In this document: positions 18,080 through 25,924 of the stretch, piece after piece
Position numbering within the stretch: position 1 is the stretch's first letter
Layout: the number at the start of each line of letters is the position of its first letter
Source: Nesterenkonia natronophila
GTDB taxonomy: Bacteria > Actinomycetota > Actinomycetes > Actinomycetales > Micrococcaceae
Direction of reading: 5' to 3'
Length of the DNA stretch: 64,000 nt
Assembly: GCF_003595215.1 (NCBI RefSeq)
Contig: NZ_QYZP01000001.1
Span: forward strand, 620,001-684,000
Position numbers and translations under genes: made by a program
The notes under the pieces: model-generated
Database searches by the model: none
The model's input: the letters and a program-made list of their open reading frames with translations, nothing else
Told to the model about the DNA's origin: nothing

Positions 18080-18253
18080 CTACTCTTCGCTGTCCTGAGT
18101 GCTGGGTGCGGCGTCGCGCTTTCGCAGGTGCTCACCCAGGGCCCGTTCTACGTAGGCGGACAGCGAGGTTCCCTCATCGATGCAGCGGTGCTTCACGGCC
18201 CGAACCAGCTCAGGGGGTAGGTACACGTTGAACTGCGTCTTCCTCTCCACCAT
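18080..18253 (-). CDS. Ribbon-helix-helix (CopG/Arc-type) protein, 57 aa
   Basis: A 57-residue frame from ATG 18253 to TAG 18080: MVERKTQFNVYLPPELVRAV at the N-terminus, then KHRCIDEGTSLSAYVERALG and a charged tail. The QFNVYLPPELVRAVK strand-helix and the GTSLSAYVERAL helix match the ribbon-helix-helix fold of MetJ/Arc/CopG DNA-binding proteins and antitoxins. No Shine-Dalgarno sequence is present, but TAGCAT lies six bases before the ATG, suggesting leaderless expression. It sits upstream of purS in the same direction; no toxin partner is visible. Its target is unknown, and autoregulation is typical of such proteins. Confidence 0.75.
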   Translation of the reverse strand: MVERKTQFNVYLPPELVRAVKHRCIDEGTSLSAYVERALGEHLRKRDAAPSTQDSEE

Positions 18254-18370
18254 GCAAGAATGCTAGCAAACTAAACATCGCTGTGCGAGGAGCCTGAATG
18301 AGTGACAGCTGCCACAGTCGGAGCGCCTCGGGAAGAGGAGCAGGCGCTGCAGTGTTGCACCCACTGATAG

Positions 18371-18382
18371 TTCAAATTTGAA
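18371..18382. promoter_or_regulatory. 12-bp perfect palindrome upstream of the F420-type reductase gene
   Basis: TTCAAATTTGAA, 24 bp before the ATG at 18406. The form resembles MarR-family operators, and the position fits a repressor site near the transcription start. The family assignment is inference. Confidence 0.4.
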
Positions 18383-18405
18383 GCACGTGACGGAGGGTTA
18401 CCTTC

Positions 18406-19059
18406 ATGACCAATCAGCTCAGCATAGGCATCCTGGGGGCCGGTCGCGTCGGCACAGCCATTGGCCGGCAAGCCATCCGCGCCGGACATGAGGTGCGAAT
18501 CGCCACCGGGAAGCCGGCGGACCAGATTCAGCTGCTGACTGAGGTCATCGTCCCCGGGGCCCAGGCGGTGGAGCGAGAAGACCTCCGGGGCTCAGACATC
18601 ATCATCGTCGCGGTGCCGCTGCACAAGTACCGCAGCATCGACACTGAGGTGCTGGCAGGGCATGTGGTCATCGACACCATGAACTACTGGTCCCCGGTCG
18701 ACGGCGTGCTGAAGGAGTTTGAGTCCGGCCCCTCCACCTCTGAAGTCATCGCCGATTTCTTCGGAGACGTGCAGCTGGTAAAGACGCTGAATCACATAGG
18801 CTACGGCGATCTAGAAGTGGATGCTCATCCCGCAGGTGTCCCCGAACGTCGGGCGCTTGCGTTGGCCGCTGATGACGACGACGCCAAACAGTTGGTGGCC
18901 GCATTCATCGACTCACTGGGTTACGACGCCGTGGACGCGGGACCGCTTGCGGCCGGGCAGGCGCTGGAGAACGGTACTGATATCTTCAACGGTCGCCACA
19001 CTGCCGGACAGATGCGAGCTCTGCTGGACCAGTGTCAGCGCGTTCTGACCAACGTCTAA
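18406..19059 (+). CDS. NADPH-dependent F420 reductase-like Rossmann protein
   Basis: 217 residues with an N-terminal NADP-binding motif, IGILGAGRVGTAIGRQAIRA, and the COG2085 pattern DIIIVAVPLHKY followed by VVIDTMNYW. This group includes F420H2:NADP oxidoreductase and related NADP oxidoreductases. No F420 synthesis gene is in the window, so F420 use is not established. GGAGGGTTACCTTC precedes the ATG. It stands alone between divergent and convergent genes. The 12-bp palindrome just upstream suggests repressor control. Confidence 0.8.
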   Translation: MTNQLSIGILGAGRVGTAIGRQAIRAGHEVRIATGKPADQIQLLTEVIVPGAQAVEREDLRGSDIIIVAVPLHKYRSIDTEVLAGHVVIDTMNYWSPVDGVLKEFESGPSTSEVIADFFGDVQLVKTLNHIGYGDLEVDAHPAGVPERRALALAADDDDAKQLVAAFIDSLGYDAVDAGPLAAGQALENGTDIFNGRHTAGQMRALLDQCQRVLTNV

Positions 19060-19970
19060 GCAGCAGGGGCACTGACAGGCAGCTGATCCAGTACTTCGAC
19101 CAGCCTGTTGCGCAAGCGTTGTGACTCGCGGGAGAACTCCTGCTGAGCTCGGACGTATTCCGCTCGGCCGGCCGGTTCCTCGATCGCCACCGGCTCGTAT
19201 CCCCAGTCCCGCAAATCGTATGGGGAGGCGCGCATGTCCAGTTCGCGGATACGCCACGCTAACTCGAAGCAGTCCAGAAGCAGGTCGCTGCTGACCGCCG
19301 GGATGAGCTTGTAGGCCCACTTGTAGAGGTCCATATTGGCATGCAGACATCCTGGCTGCTCCATCTGGAGTTGGTTCTCTCGACGGGGCTCCAATGTGTT
19401 GCGGGGCTTGGCTGAGGGAGTGTAGAACCTGAAGGCATCAAAGTGACTGCAGGTGAGTTTCAACGACTCGACGACCTCATCCGTACCCTCGGCTCCCAGA
19501 CGCAGCGGCACATGGTCGTGGCGCTGCCCGTGCTGGCGGGAACGGTAGACCATAGCCCACTCATGCAGTCCGAAACATCCGAGCTGAGCTGGTCGGGCCG
19601 CAGTGGCATTCAACAGGCTCCGGGCGAAGCTGATGATGGAGGCCCGTTCAGAGCTGAAGCGTTCAGCATCAACAGTGACTCCACCGGCGCAGGTGCCGTC
19701 ATCCACAGTGGTGTAGAAGCGCCAACCGGATTGAGGGGAGTTTCCGGCGCTTTTCAGCACGGCCCCTGTCCCCGGGTGCCAACGCGCAAGCTGGCCCGGC
19801 TTGAAGGAGTAGTAGGTGAAGAGAAAGTCCTCCACCGGGTGCTGCTTCCCGGCCGGGCGCCTCGTGAGGAACCCCTCCGTATAGCGACTCACGGCCTGGT
19901 GATGGCTGGCGGCACGGTGTTGGTGCTCCTCCGGTGAGAGCACCCTCGGCACCACGGTGGGGACAGACAT
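19056..19970 (-). CDS. Actinobacterial 3-methyladenine DNA glycosylase-family protein
   Basis: About 304 residues. It resembles a conserved actinobacterial protein usually labelled 3-methyladenine DNA glycosylase; recognisable stretches are LFTYYSFKPGQLARWHPG, GCFGLHEWAMVYR and the C-terminal ELAWRIRELDMRASPYDLRD. I see no helix-hairpin-helix or AlkA-type catalytic Asp motif, so the enzymatic label is weak and the protein is best treated as conserved, function unproven. ATG 19970 with GGGAG just upstream is preferred over an in-frame ATG at 20006. Its 3' end overlaps the convergent reductase gene by four bases. Confidence 0.6.
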   Translation of the reverse strand: MSVPTVVPRVLSPEEHQHRAASHHQAVSRYTEGFLTRRPAGKQHPVEDFLFTYYSFKPGQLARWHPGTGAVLKSAGNSPQSGWRFYTTVDDGTCAGGVTVDAERFSSERASIISFARSLLNATAARPAQLGCFGLHEWAMVYRSRQHGQRHDHVPLRLGAEGTDEVVESLKLTCSHFDAFRFYTPSAKPRNTLEPRRENQLQMEQPGCLHANMDLYKWAYKLIPAVSSDLLLDCFELAWRIRELDMRASPYDLRDWGYEPVAIEEPAGRAEYVRAQQEFSRESQRLRNRLVEVLDQLPVSAPAA

Positions 19971-20102
19971 AGCTCCCAAAGAATACCGGCCCTGGACGGC
20001 GATCATGATCGGGAGACGTTCAGGGTCAACACGCGAAGCCGCTCGCCAGCTGAACTCGGGCTGGGCTTTCGCTACAATGGTGCCGCTGACTCGCGCCTTT
20101 GA

Positions 20103-20145
20103 CTCAGGGCGGCAGACATCGACATCGGAAGTCTGCCGCCCTGAG
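20103..20145. terminator. Perfect 15-bp hairpin downstream of lysC
   Basis: CTCAGGGCGGCAGAC (20103-20117) pairs perfectly with GTCTGCCGCCCTGAG (20131-20145) around a 13-nt loop, 15 bp after the lysC stop. A terminator for lysC is the simplest reading, although neither side has a long U-tract. Confidence 0.7.
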
Positions 20146-20160
20146 TTGTCGGAATACCGG

Positions 20161-21444
20161 TCAGCGACCGGTGCCGGCGTAAACCTTTGCCTCTTCGTCC
20201 GAGTCCAAATCGAATGCAGTGTGGATAGCCTGTACAGCCTGCTCCAGCAGTTCCACGTCCGTTATGACTGAGACTCGAATCTCCGAGGTAGAGATCAGTC
20301 CGATGTTGATGCCGGCATCTCGAAGGGCCGTGAAGAACCGCGCGGAGACACCTGGGTGATTGCGCATGCCGCCTCCGATCAGTGACACCTTGCCCACCTG
20401 AGGAACGAAGTCCAGGCTCTGGAAGCCGATGGTGTCCTTGTGTTCCAGCAGGATGCGTTGGGCTTTGTCTCCGTCAGCGCCGGGAAGGGTGAAGGAGATG
20501 TTGGTGGTCTGAGTCTCCATGGAGACATCCTGGACGATCATGTCGATGTTGATGCCGGCTTCAGCGATGTGATTGAAGATCTCAGCAGCTTTGCCCGGCA
20601 CATCGGGGACCCCGGTGATCGTCAGCTTGCCTTCAGTGTCATCGTGAGAGACGCCAGAGATAATGGGCTGTTCCAAGGGTTCGCCTTCCTTAATGCTGAC
20701 TTTTTTCGATTCGTCGGGGATGACCCAGGTGCCTTCCTTCTGGGAGAAGGACGAGCGCACATGCAATTTGACGCCGAAGCGCCGAGCGTACTCCACGCTG
20801 CGCAGGTGCAGCACTTTGGTGCCGGCAGCGGCCATCTCCAACATATCCTCGCTGGAGATGGAGTCGATCTTCCGGGCGGTGGAAACCACGCGGGGGTCGG
20901 CGGTGAAAACACCATCGACGTCAGTGTAGATCTCGCACACGTCCGCGCCGAGTGCCGCAGCGAGGGCCACCGCGGTGGTGTCGGATCCTCCGCGCCCCAT
21001 GGTGGTGATGTCTTTGGACTCTCGGCTCATCCCCTGGAATCCCGCTACGATTCCCACATGCCCGGTATCGACTGCCTCCTGCACGCGCAGTGGAGAGACC
21101 TCTATGATCCGCGCTTTGCCGTGGATGGCGTCGGTGATCATGCCCGCCTGGGAACCGGTGAAGGATTGCGCTGTCTCACCCAGTTCGTGGATTGCCATGG
21201 CGAGTAGGGCCATTGACATACGTTCGCCGGACGAGAGCAGGATGTCCATCTCACGAAGCGGCGGCTTCGCAGAGATGGCATCAGCTAGATCCAGCAGGTC
21301 ATCTGTGGTGTCACCCATAGCTGAGACCACCACGACTACCTGGTTGCCGGCGTGCTTGGTCTCGACGATCCGCCGGGCGACACGTTTGATCGATTCGGCG
21401 TCCTGCACGGACGATCCACCATATTTCTGGACTATCAGACTCAT
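20161..21444 (-). CDS. lysC: Aspartate kinase
   Basis: 427 residues; phosphorylates aspartate at the head of the lysine/threonine/methionine pathway. The N-terminal kinase domain has [33 protein letters not shown] and [15 protein letters not shown]. Two C-terminal ACT domains (about 265-420; [20 protein letters not shown] and [19 protein letters not shown]) sense the feedback inhibitors. In many actinobacteria an internal start makes a separate beta subunit. Unusually, asd does not follow it here; the next gene is the glycosylase-like protein. Confidence 0.97.
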   Translation of the reverse strand: MSLIVQKYGGSSVQDAESIKRVARRIVETKHAGNQVVVVVSAMGDTTDDLLDLADAISAKPPLREMDILLSSGERMSMALLAMAIHELGETAQSFTGSQAGMITDAIHGKARIIEVSPLRVQEAVDTGHVGIVAGFQGMSRESKDITTMGRGGSDTTAVALAAALGADVCEIYTDVDGVFTADPRVVSTARKIDSISSEDMLEMAAAGTKVLHLRSVEYARRFGVKLHVRSSFSQKEGTWVIPDESKKVSIKEGEPLEQPIISGVSHDDTEGKLTITGVPDVPGKAAEIFNHIAEAGINIDMIVQDVSMETQTTNISFTLPGADGDKAQRILLEHKDTIGFQSLDFVPQVGKVSLIGGGMRNHPGVSARFFTALRDAGINIGLISTSEIRVSVITDVELLEQAVQAIHTAFDLDSDEEAKVYAGTGR

Positions 21445-21530
21445 AGAGGTACTTGCTCACTCCCGGTGAGGTTGGTTGGTGTGTGTTTGTCACCAGTTTA
21501 GGTGCTGACAGGCGTTCGGTGCAGGCACCC

Positions 21531-22364
21531 TCAGTGACCCAGCACCGCGGAGAGAAACTTCCGGGTGCGTTCCTGCTCTGGGTTGGTGAAGATCTTATCC
21601 GGGGGCCCCTCCTCAACGACGTGGCCGCCGTCGAACATCATCACCTTGTGGCTGACGTCTCGAGCGAAACCCATCTCATGGGTCACGATGAGCATGGTCA
21701 CGTTGGTCGTGTCAGCGACTTGGCGCAAGATGTTCAATACATCATCGACGACTTCAGGGTCCAGCGCGGAGGTGACCTCATCGAGCAGGAGAATCTCCGG
21801 GTCCATGGCCAGGGCGCGCGCGATCGCCACACGCTGCTGCTGCCCGCCGGAGAGGCTGCTCGGGTGGGCATCGGCCTTGTCCGGCAGGCCCACCTGGTCG
21901 AGCAGGGAATGCGCCTTGGCGATCGCATCTTTCTTGGTCTGACCCAGCACGTGAATCGGCGCCTCGATGATGTTTTCCAACACCGTCATATTGGGGAAGA
22001 GATTGAACTGCTGGAAGACCATGCCGATCCGAGTGCGCAGTTTTTTCTGCTCCTTCTTCGACACCGGGACCCGCTTGCCGTCCCGGTTCTCGTGGGTCAG
22101 TGGTTCACCATCAATGTAGATGTAGCCGCCGGTGAGCTCCTCCAGCGTCATGACCAGTCGCAGAATGGTCGTCTTGCCGGAGCCTGAAGGGCCGATGAGG
22201 GTGACGCGCTCGCCTTGAGCGACCTGGAAGTTGAGGTCCTTGAGGACCACATTGCTCCCAAAGCTCTTCTCGACGTCGACGAACTCGATCACCGGAGTGT
22301 CAGGCGGCGAGGACGACGCCGCAGCTTCAGTGTCGATCCCGGCAGCATCAGTGGGCGTAGGCAA
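21531..22364 (-). CDS. ehuA: Ectoine/hydroxyectoine ABC transporter ATP-binding protein EhuA
   Basis: ATPase of the compatible-solute importer. Walker A GPSGSGKTT, Q-loop region GMVFQQFNLFPNMTVLENI, signature LSGGQQQRVAIARAL and Walker B ILLLDEVTSALDPE are all intact. I place the start at TTG 22364, which has GGAG seven bases upstream and overlaps the ehuD stop by 17 bases; no in-frame ATG fits. 277 residues. The first 25 residues are Ala/Ser-rich and precede the usual VIEFVDVEKSFG. Last gene of ehuBCDA. Confidence 0.85.
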   Translation of the reverse strand: MPTPTDAAGIDTEAAASSSPPDTPVIEFVDVEKSFGSNVVLKDLNFQVAQGERVTLIGPSGSGKTTILRLVMTLEELTGGYIYIDGEPLTHENRDGKRVPVSKKEQKKLRTRIGMVFQQFNLFPNMTVLENIIEAPIHVLGQTKKDAIAKAHSLLDQVGLPDKADAHPSSLSGGQQQRVAIARALAMDPEILLLDEVTSALDPEVVDDVLNILRQVADTTNVTMLIVTHEMGFARDVSHKVMMFDGGHVVEEGPPDKIFTNPEQERTRKFLSAVLGH

Positions 22365-23067
22365 GACGCTTCTCCAATCGGTTGATGAGAACGGCGGTGG
22401 GGTAACTTGCCGCCAGGAACAGCAGTCCGGCGATCGTGTAGACCTCTGTTGTGCGGAACACGGGGGCGCCCCGCTCTCCAGCGACTGTGACCATCTCCGC
22501 AACGCCGATGACCAGGAGGAAAGGGGTGTCTTTGAACATCGAGATGGCGTAATTTCCCAGGGAGGGCACAGTCGAGCGCAGAGCTTGGGGGATCACTACT
22601 TTGCGCCAGATGCGGCCAGCCGACATGGACAGTGCAGTGGTGGCCTCCCACTGACCTTTGGGAACAGATTCGATGCCAGCGCGGTAGACCTCCGACATAT
22701 AAGTCGCGTAGTGAACTCCGAAGACGATGATGCCGATGGTGAGGGCGTCCATCCAGACGAAGGCCCAGAAGACGAAGATCAGCTGGACAACTATGGGAGT
22801 CATCCGGATGAAGTTAGCGACCCAGCGCACCACCCACGCGAGGGGCTTTGGGAGCACCATGATGAGAATGGCAATGACCAGGCCCAGCACGGCGGCTACG
22901 AGAGAGCCGATGACTGTGACCAGGAGTGTCACCTCCACGAAGGCCATGAAGATGTCGGGAAAAGCATCGAAAGCGAAATCCCAATCCCAGAAGGGGCTCT
23001 GACGAATCTCCTCTTCGTCGACCATCGAGGGGTCGTCGATCTCAGCCGCATGGATTCGGGTCTTCAC
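22348..23067 (-). CDS. ehuD: Ectoine/hydroxyectoine ABC transporter permease EhuD
   Basis: Polar amino-acid-type permease of 239 residues. An acidic cytoplasmic N-terminus (about 35 residues) is followed by membrane segments, the family motif FIRMTPIVVQLIFVFWAF and the coupling loop KGQWEATTALSMSAGRIW. The start is a GTG overlapping the ehuC stop (GTGA). The pair with EhuC forms the heterodimeric channel. The specific ectoine assignment rests on the EhuB neighbour and gene order, not on the permease alone. Confidence 0.85.
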   Translation of the reverse strand: MKTRIHAAEIDDPSMVDEEEIRQSPFWDWDFAFDAFPDIFMAFVEVTLLVTVIGSLVAAVLGLVIAILIMVLPKPLAWVVRWVANFIRMTPIVVQLIFVFWAFVWMDALTIGIIVFGVHYATYMSEVYRAGIESVPKGQWEATTALSMSAGRIWRKVVIPQALRSTVPSLGNYAISMFKDTPFLLVIGVAEMVTVAGERGAPVFRTTEVYTIAGLLFLAASYPTAVLINRLEKRLAYAH

Positions 23068-23918
23068 CGTCGCACACCTCCTTCTGTTTTAGCAGATGCG
23101 GAGTCCGGGCCGGCAGGGTCTTGAGGAGGATCAGTGACCGTCACAGCTGAGCCTTCGGCCATTACAGCTTTGGGTGCGGGGGAGAGGATCTCGCGCAGGG
23201 AAGGTCCTCGTCCCAGTTTGTGCTTGGCGCGTGCTTCGAGGGTCTGCATAATGACGGTGAGTATCAGCGCGAGAATGAAGTAGACGACCAGTCCAATGAA
23301 GGCATGGGAGAACCAAATGTCCGTCGGTCGACGAAGCTGGTTCAGCTCAGCGGTGAAGTCACTTACAAACGGCATGATGTAGGCGATGGCGCTGCCTTTG
23401 AGCAGGTGTACCCAGAGGTTGGCCAATGACGGCAGCATCAGCGCCCAGGCCTGCGGGAAGATGATGCGGCGCATCTTGTGCGACCAGGACATTGACAGGG
23501 CAGTGGTGGCCTCCCACTGCCCGGAGGACACCGTGGTCAGTGAGGCGCGCACCGCCTCTGCACCATAGGCGCCGTAGTTCAGTCCCAGGGCGATCACCCC
23601 CAGGAGAAAGGTGTTGTAGACCAGGTCCCGGAACGGCAGATCTGGGTTTCGCATCCAGATCTGCGGCAAGACGAACATCAGCCAGAAGAGCAGCACGACC
23701 AGTGAGACGCCGCGGAAGAACTCAATGAGAATTCGCGCTGGTATACGCAACCAGCGGTTAGGGCTGCCGGCCAGCAGACCAAGTGTCACAGCGATCACAA
23801 AAGCGAGGAGCCCACCGAACAGTGTGAGTTGGACGGTGGTCCACAGTCCAGCCAGCAGTCGGTCAGACCAGTTGATCGCCACTTCGAAGTACTGCGGCCA
23901 GTCTTCGAAGAATTCCAT
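23064..23918 (-). CDS. ehuC: Ectoine/hydroxyectoine ABC transporter permease EhuC
   Basis: 284-residue permease with N-terminal membrane spans (LLAGLWTTVQLTLFGGLLAF), motif ILIEFFRGVSLVVLLFWLMF and coupling loop SGQWEATTALSMSWSHKM, very similar in form to that of EhuD. GAGGGGAAAG precedes the ATG. A C-terminal extension of about 55 polar residues is longer than usual. It follows ehuB by 86 bp and overlaps ehuD. Confidence 0.85.
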   Translation of the reverse strand: MEFFEDWPQYFEVAINWSDRLLAGLWTTVQLTLFGGLLAFVIAVTLGLLAGSPNRWLRIPARILIEFFRGVSLVVLLFWLMFVLPQIWMRNPDLPFRDLVYNTFLLGVIALGLNYGAYGAEAVRASLTTVSSGQWEATTALSMSWSHKMRRIIFPQAWALMLPSLANLWVHLLKGSAIAYIMPFVSDFTAELNQLRRPTDIWFSHAFIGLVVYFILALILTVIMQTLEARAKHKLGRGPSLREILSPAPKAVMAEGSAVTVTDPPQDPAGPDSASAKTEGGVRR

Positions 23919-24004
23919 AGTCTTTCCCCTCGGTCAGCGGTGCGGTGACAGAGGTTGCGGTCGGCCCCTCAGGCGCCGACCGCAACCACAGGGCGACTCA
24001 TAGC

Positions 24005-24985
24005 TCAGTCGTCAAGGTACTGCTCAGTCAGCTCTTCCGGATCCTCTTCGCACAGTTCCTGTGCTGTCAGGCCGCTGGGTGGCATCTCATCTTCCGTGAA
24101 GCCGAACTCGCTGACGAGTTCGAGATATTCACCGGAGTCCATGAGCTCTGCGAGTTCCTCATTGAAATCATCGATCAGATCTTGGGCATCAAGGCGGAAG
24201 GCATGAGCACCTACTGACAGCTCGTGGGCAAAGGAATCGGTCACCTCGAGACCGTCAGCGTCGCCGGCCATGGCCTCCAGCGAGATCGCAGTCAGCGCGA
24301 ACACGTCGGCTCGGCCACCGTCGACGAAGTCGATGCCGTCGGCGGCACTGTCGACAGTGTTATGGTCCACGCCGACCTCGTCCATCCAGGTCGATTCGAC
24401 TGCGCCGCTGAGTGCGACGACATCCAGGTCAGCATCCAGCAGGTCCTCAAAGTTCTCCACTCCGGCGGGATTCCCCTCCTCAACCAGGAATGCTGTGGTG
24501 TACACCAGCTCTGGCTCGCCGAAGGCCGCCTCGGCGCAGCGGTCAGCATTGATGGACATGCCAGCCGAGACCACGTCCCAGTGTCCAGCGCCCAGTCCAG
24601 GGATCAAGCTGTCCCAGTTGGGCTCTTCTTCGAACTCGACCTCGTAACCCAGACGCTCGACGAAGATCTCCTCAGCGACTGCAATGGTGGCGCCGGTCGG
24701 CTCGCCGGTCTCCTCATCGATCCAGGAGTAGGGCTCTTCGCCGAATAGTGAGATTGTCAGGGTCTCACCGTTGGCATCAGCGCCCGCATCAGAGTCGTCC
24801 TCAGCATCGTCTTCCGCACCGGTGTCGTCATCGGTATCGGCAGTATCGCCGTTCTCCTCCGCTGCGCCATTGGCATCGTCCGGCTCGTCGCCGTTTTCGT
24901 CGCCGTTTTCGCCGCAGGCGGTCAGAACAAGTAGCGCAGCAGCGGAGAGGGCTCCGGCGCGCATTGTGGAAGATTTGAAGCTCAT
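24005..24985 (-). CDS. ehuB: Ectoine/hydroxyectoine-binding lipoprotein EhuB
   Basis: Solute-binding lipoprotein of 326 residues. Signal peptide and lipobox are clear (MRAGALSAAALLVLTAC, lipid-anchored Cys24). Residues 25 to about 75 form an extremely acidic Asp/Glu/Asn/Gly/Ala linker. The binding domain contains NWDSLIPGLGAGHWDVVSAG and the Arg-Cys of ADRCAEAAFGEPE, which match the EhuB pattern. GAGG lies nine bases before ATG 24985. Substrate is expected to be ectoine/hydroxyectoine, taken up as osmoprotectant or nutrient. No ectoine breakdown genes are present here, which favours osmoprotection. Confidence 0.85.
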   Translation of the reverse strand: MSFKSSTMRAGALSAAALLVLTACGENGDENGDEPDDANGAAEENGDTADTDDDTGAEDDAEDDSDAGADANGETLTISLFGEEPYSWIDEETGEPTGATIAVAEEIFVERLGYEVEFEEEPNWDSLIPGLGAGHWDVVSAGMSINADRCAEAAFGEPELVYTTAFLVEEGNPAGVENFEDLLDADLDVVALSGAVESTWMDEVGVDHNTVDSAADGIDFVDGGRADVFALTAISLEAMAGDADGLEVTDSFAHELSVGAHAFRLDAQDLIDDFNEELAELMDSGEYLELVSEFGFTEDEMPPSGLTAQELCEEDPEELTEQYLDD

Positions 24986-25316
24986 CAGTTGGTACCTCAG
25001 TTTCTTCGGGTCGGGTGAGCGAGAAGGTGCCCGTGCAACCTTGCGGTTGTTGACAATCCTACGACTGCATTCAGGGAACATCTACCCCTACGCTAAGGAT
25101 TTACTAAGGTTTTACAAAACGAATCTCCGGCAGGCGATGCGCATTTCGGGTGATCACGAGTTTTCGCACCGCGGTTTTGCGACTACAATCCCCAGCCCAA
25201 AATCCGCGTGTTGCTTAGCAACCACGGCCGGTGCATCAGAGAAGCAAGGTGGTCAGAGGGGCGCCAGATCACAAGTCGATAAAAATTCCATAGGGTGCCA
25301 AAGTCACGGTCCACGC
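24986..25316. other. 331-bp gene-free region between ehuB and recR
   Basis: Holds the ehuB control region: a possible -10 TAGGAT (25056-25061, minus strand) with a weak -35 TAGATG (25079-25084), and two 11-nt tandem repeats just upstream of it. A short hairpin GTTGC-TTA-GCAAC lies near 25210. I looked for an SRP RNA core motif here, because ffs often lies near dnaX, and did not find one. Confidence 0.6.
25093..25114. promoter_or_regulatory. Tandem 11-nt repeats upstream of ehuB (OmpR-type response-regulator site?)
   Basis: CTAAGGATTTA (25093-25103) is followed directly by CTAAGGTTTTA (25104-25114), 10 of 11 identical. The end-to-end 11-bp spacing is the layout used by OmpR-family response regulators. 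The repeats sit about eight bp upstream of the weak -35 of ehuB, suiting an activator. The sequence differs from the PHO box at 3623. Confidence 0.45.
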
Positions 25317-25913
25317 TCAGCCTACGGAGGTGCGCCCTTCAAAGGCGCGGCCGAGAGTGACGTCATCGGCGTATTCCAAATCTCCTCCCACGGGCAACCC
25401 GGATGCCAGCCGGGTGATGCGAATGCCAAGGGACCCGAGCATGCGGACCAAGTATGTGGCGGTCGCCTCACCCTCCAGGTTGGGATCGGTGGCGATGATC
25501 ACTTCCTGAATGGACTCATCGGAGAGTCGATTCAACAGCTGCCGAATGTGCAGCTGATCGGGCCCCACACCAGCAATCGGGTTGATAGCTCCACCCAGCA
25601 CGTGGTACCTGCCTCGGAAGCTGCGAGTGCGTTCGATCGCCATGACGTCTTTGGACTCCTCCACTACACACAAAGCGGAAGAGTCGCGTCGTGTGTCCTG
25701 GCAGATCCGGCAGCGGGACTCTTCAGAGACGTTGAAACACACCTCGCAGAATTGGACCTTTTCCTTGACGGTGCGGATTGCTTCGGCGAGTCGCTGCATA
25801 TCATCAGGGTCGGCTTCGAGGATGTGGAAAGCCACCCGCTGGGCTGACTTTGGGCCGATGCCAGGTAGGCGACCGAGCTCGTCGATCAGGTCTTGGACTG
25901 CGCCTTCATACAC
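25317..25913 (-). CDS. recR: Recombination mediator RecR
   Basis: 198 residues, standard length. N-terminal helix-hairpin-helix ([17 protein letters not shown]), a zinc finger formed by [16 protein letters not shown], and a Toprim domain with [13 protein letters not shown]. Works with RecF and RecO to load RecA at gaps. It lies 11 bp after dnaX with no ybaB/ebfC gene in between, although that gene is commonly found there in bacteria. Confidence 0.97.
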   Translation of the reverse strand: MYEGAVQDLIDELGRLPGIGPKSAQRVAFHILEADPDDMQRLAEAIRTVKEKVQFCEVCFNVSEESRCRICQDTRRDSSALCVVEESKDVMAIERTRSFRGRYHVLGGAINPIAGVGPDQLHIRQLLNRLSDESIQEVIIATDPNLEGEATATYLVRMLGSLGIRITRLASGLPVGGDLEYADDVTLGRAFEGRTSVG

Positions 25914-25924
25914 AATCCACCAGT

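Noticed and set aside
24986..25316. Search for an SRP RNA (ffs) gene near dnaX/recR
   Set aside because: Neither this gap nor 28316-28495 contains the conserved GGAAGCAGCC-type core on either strand.
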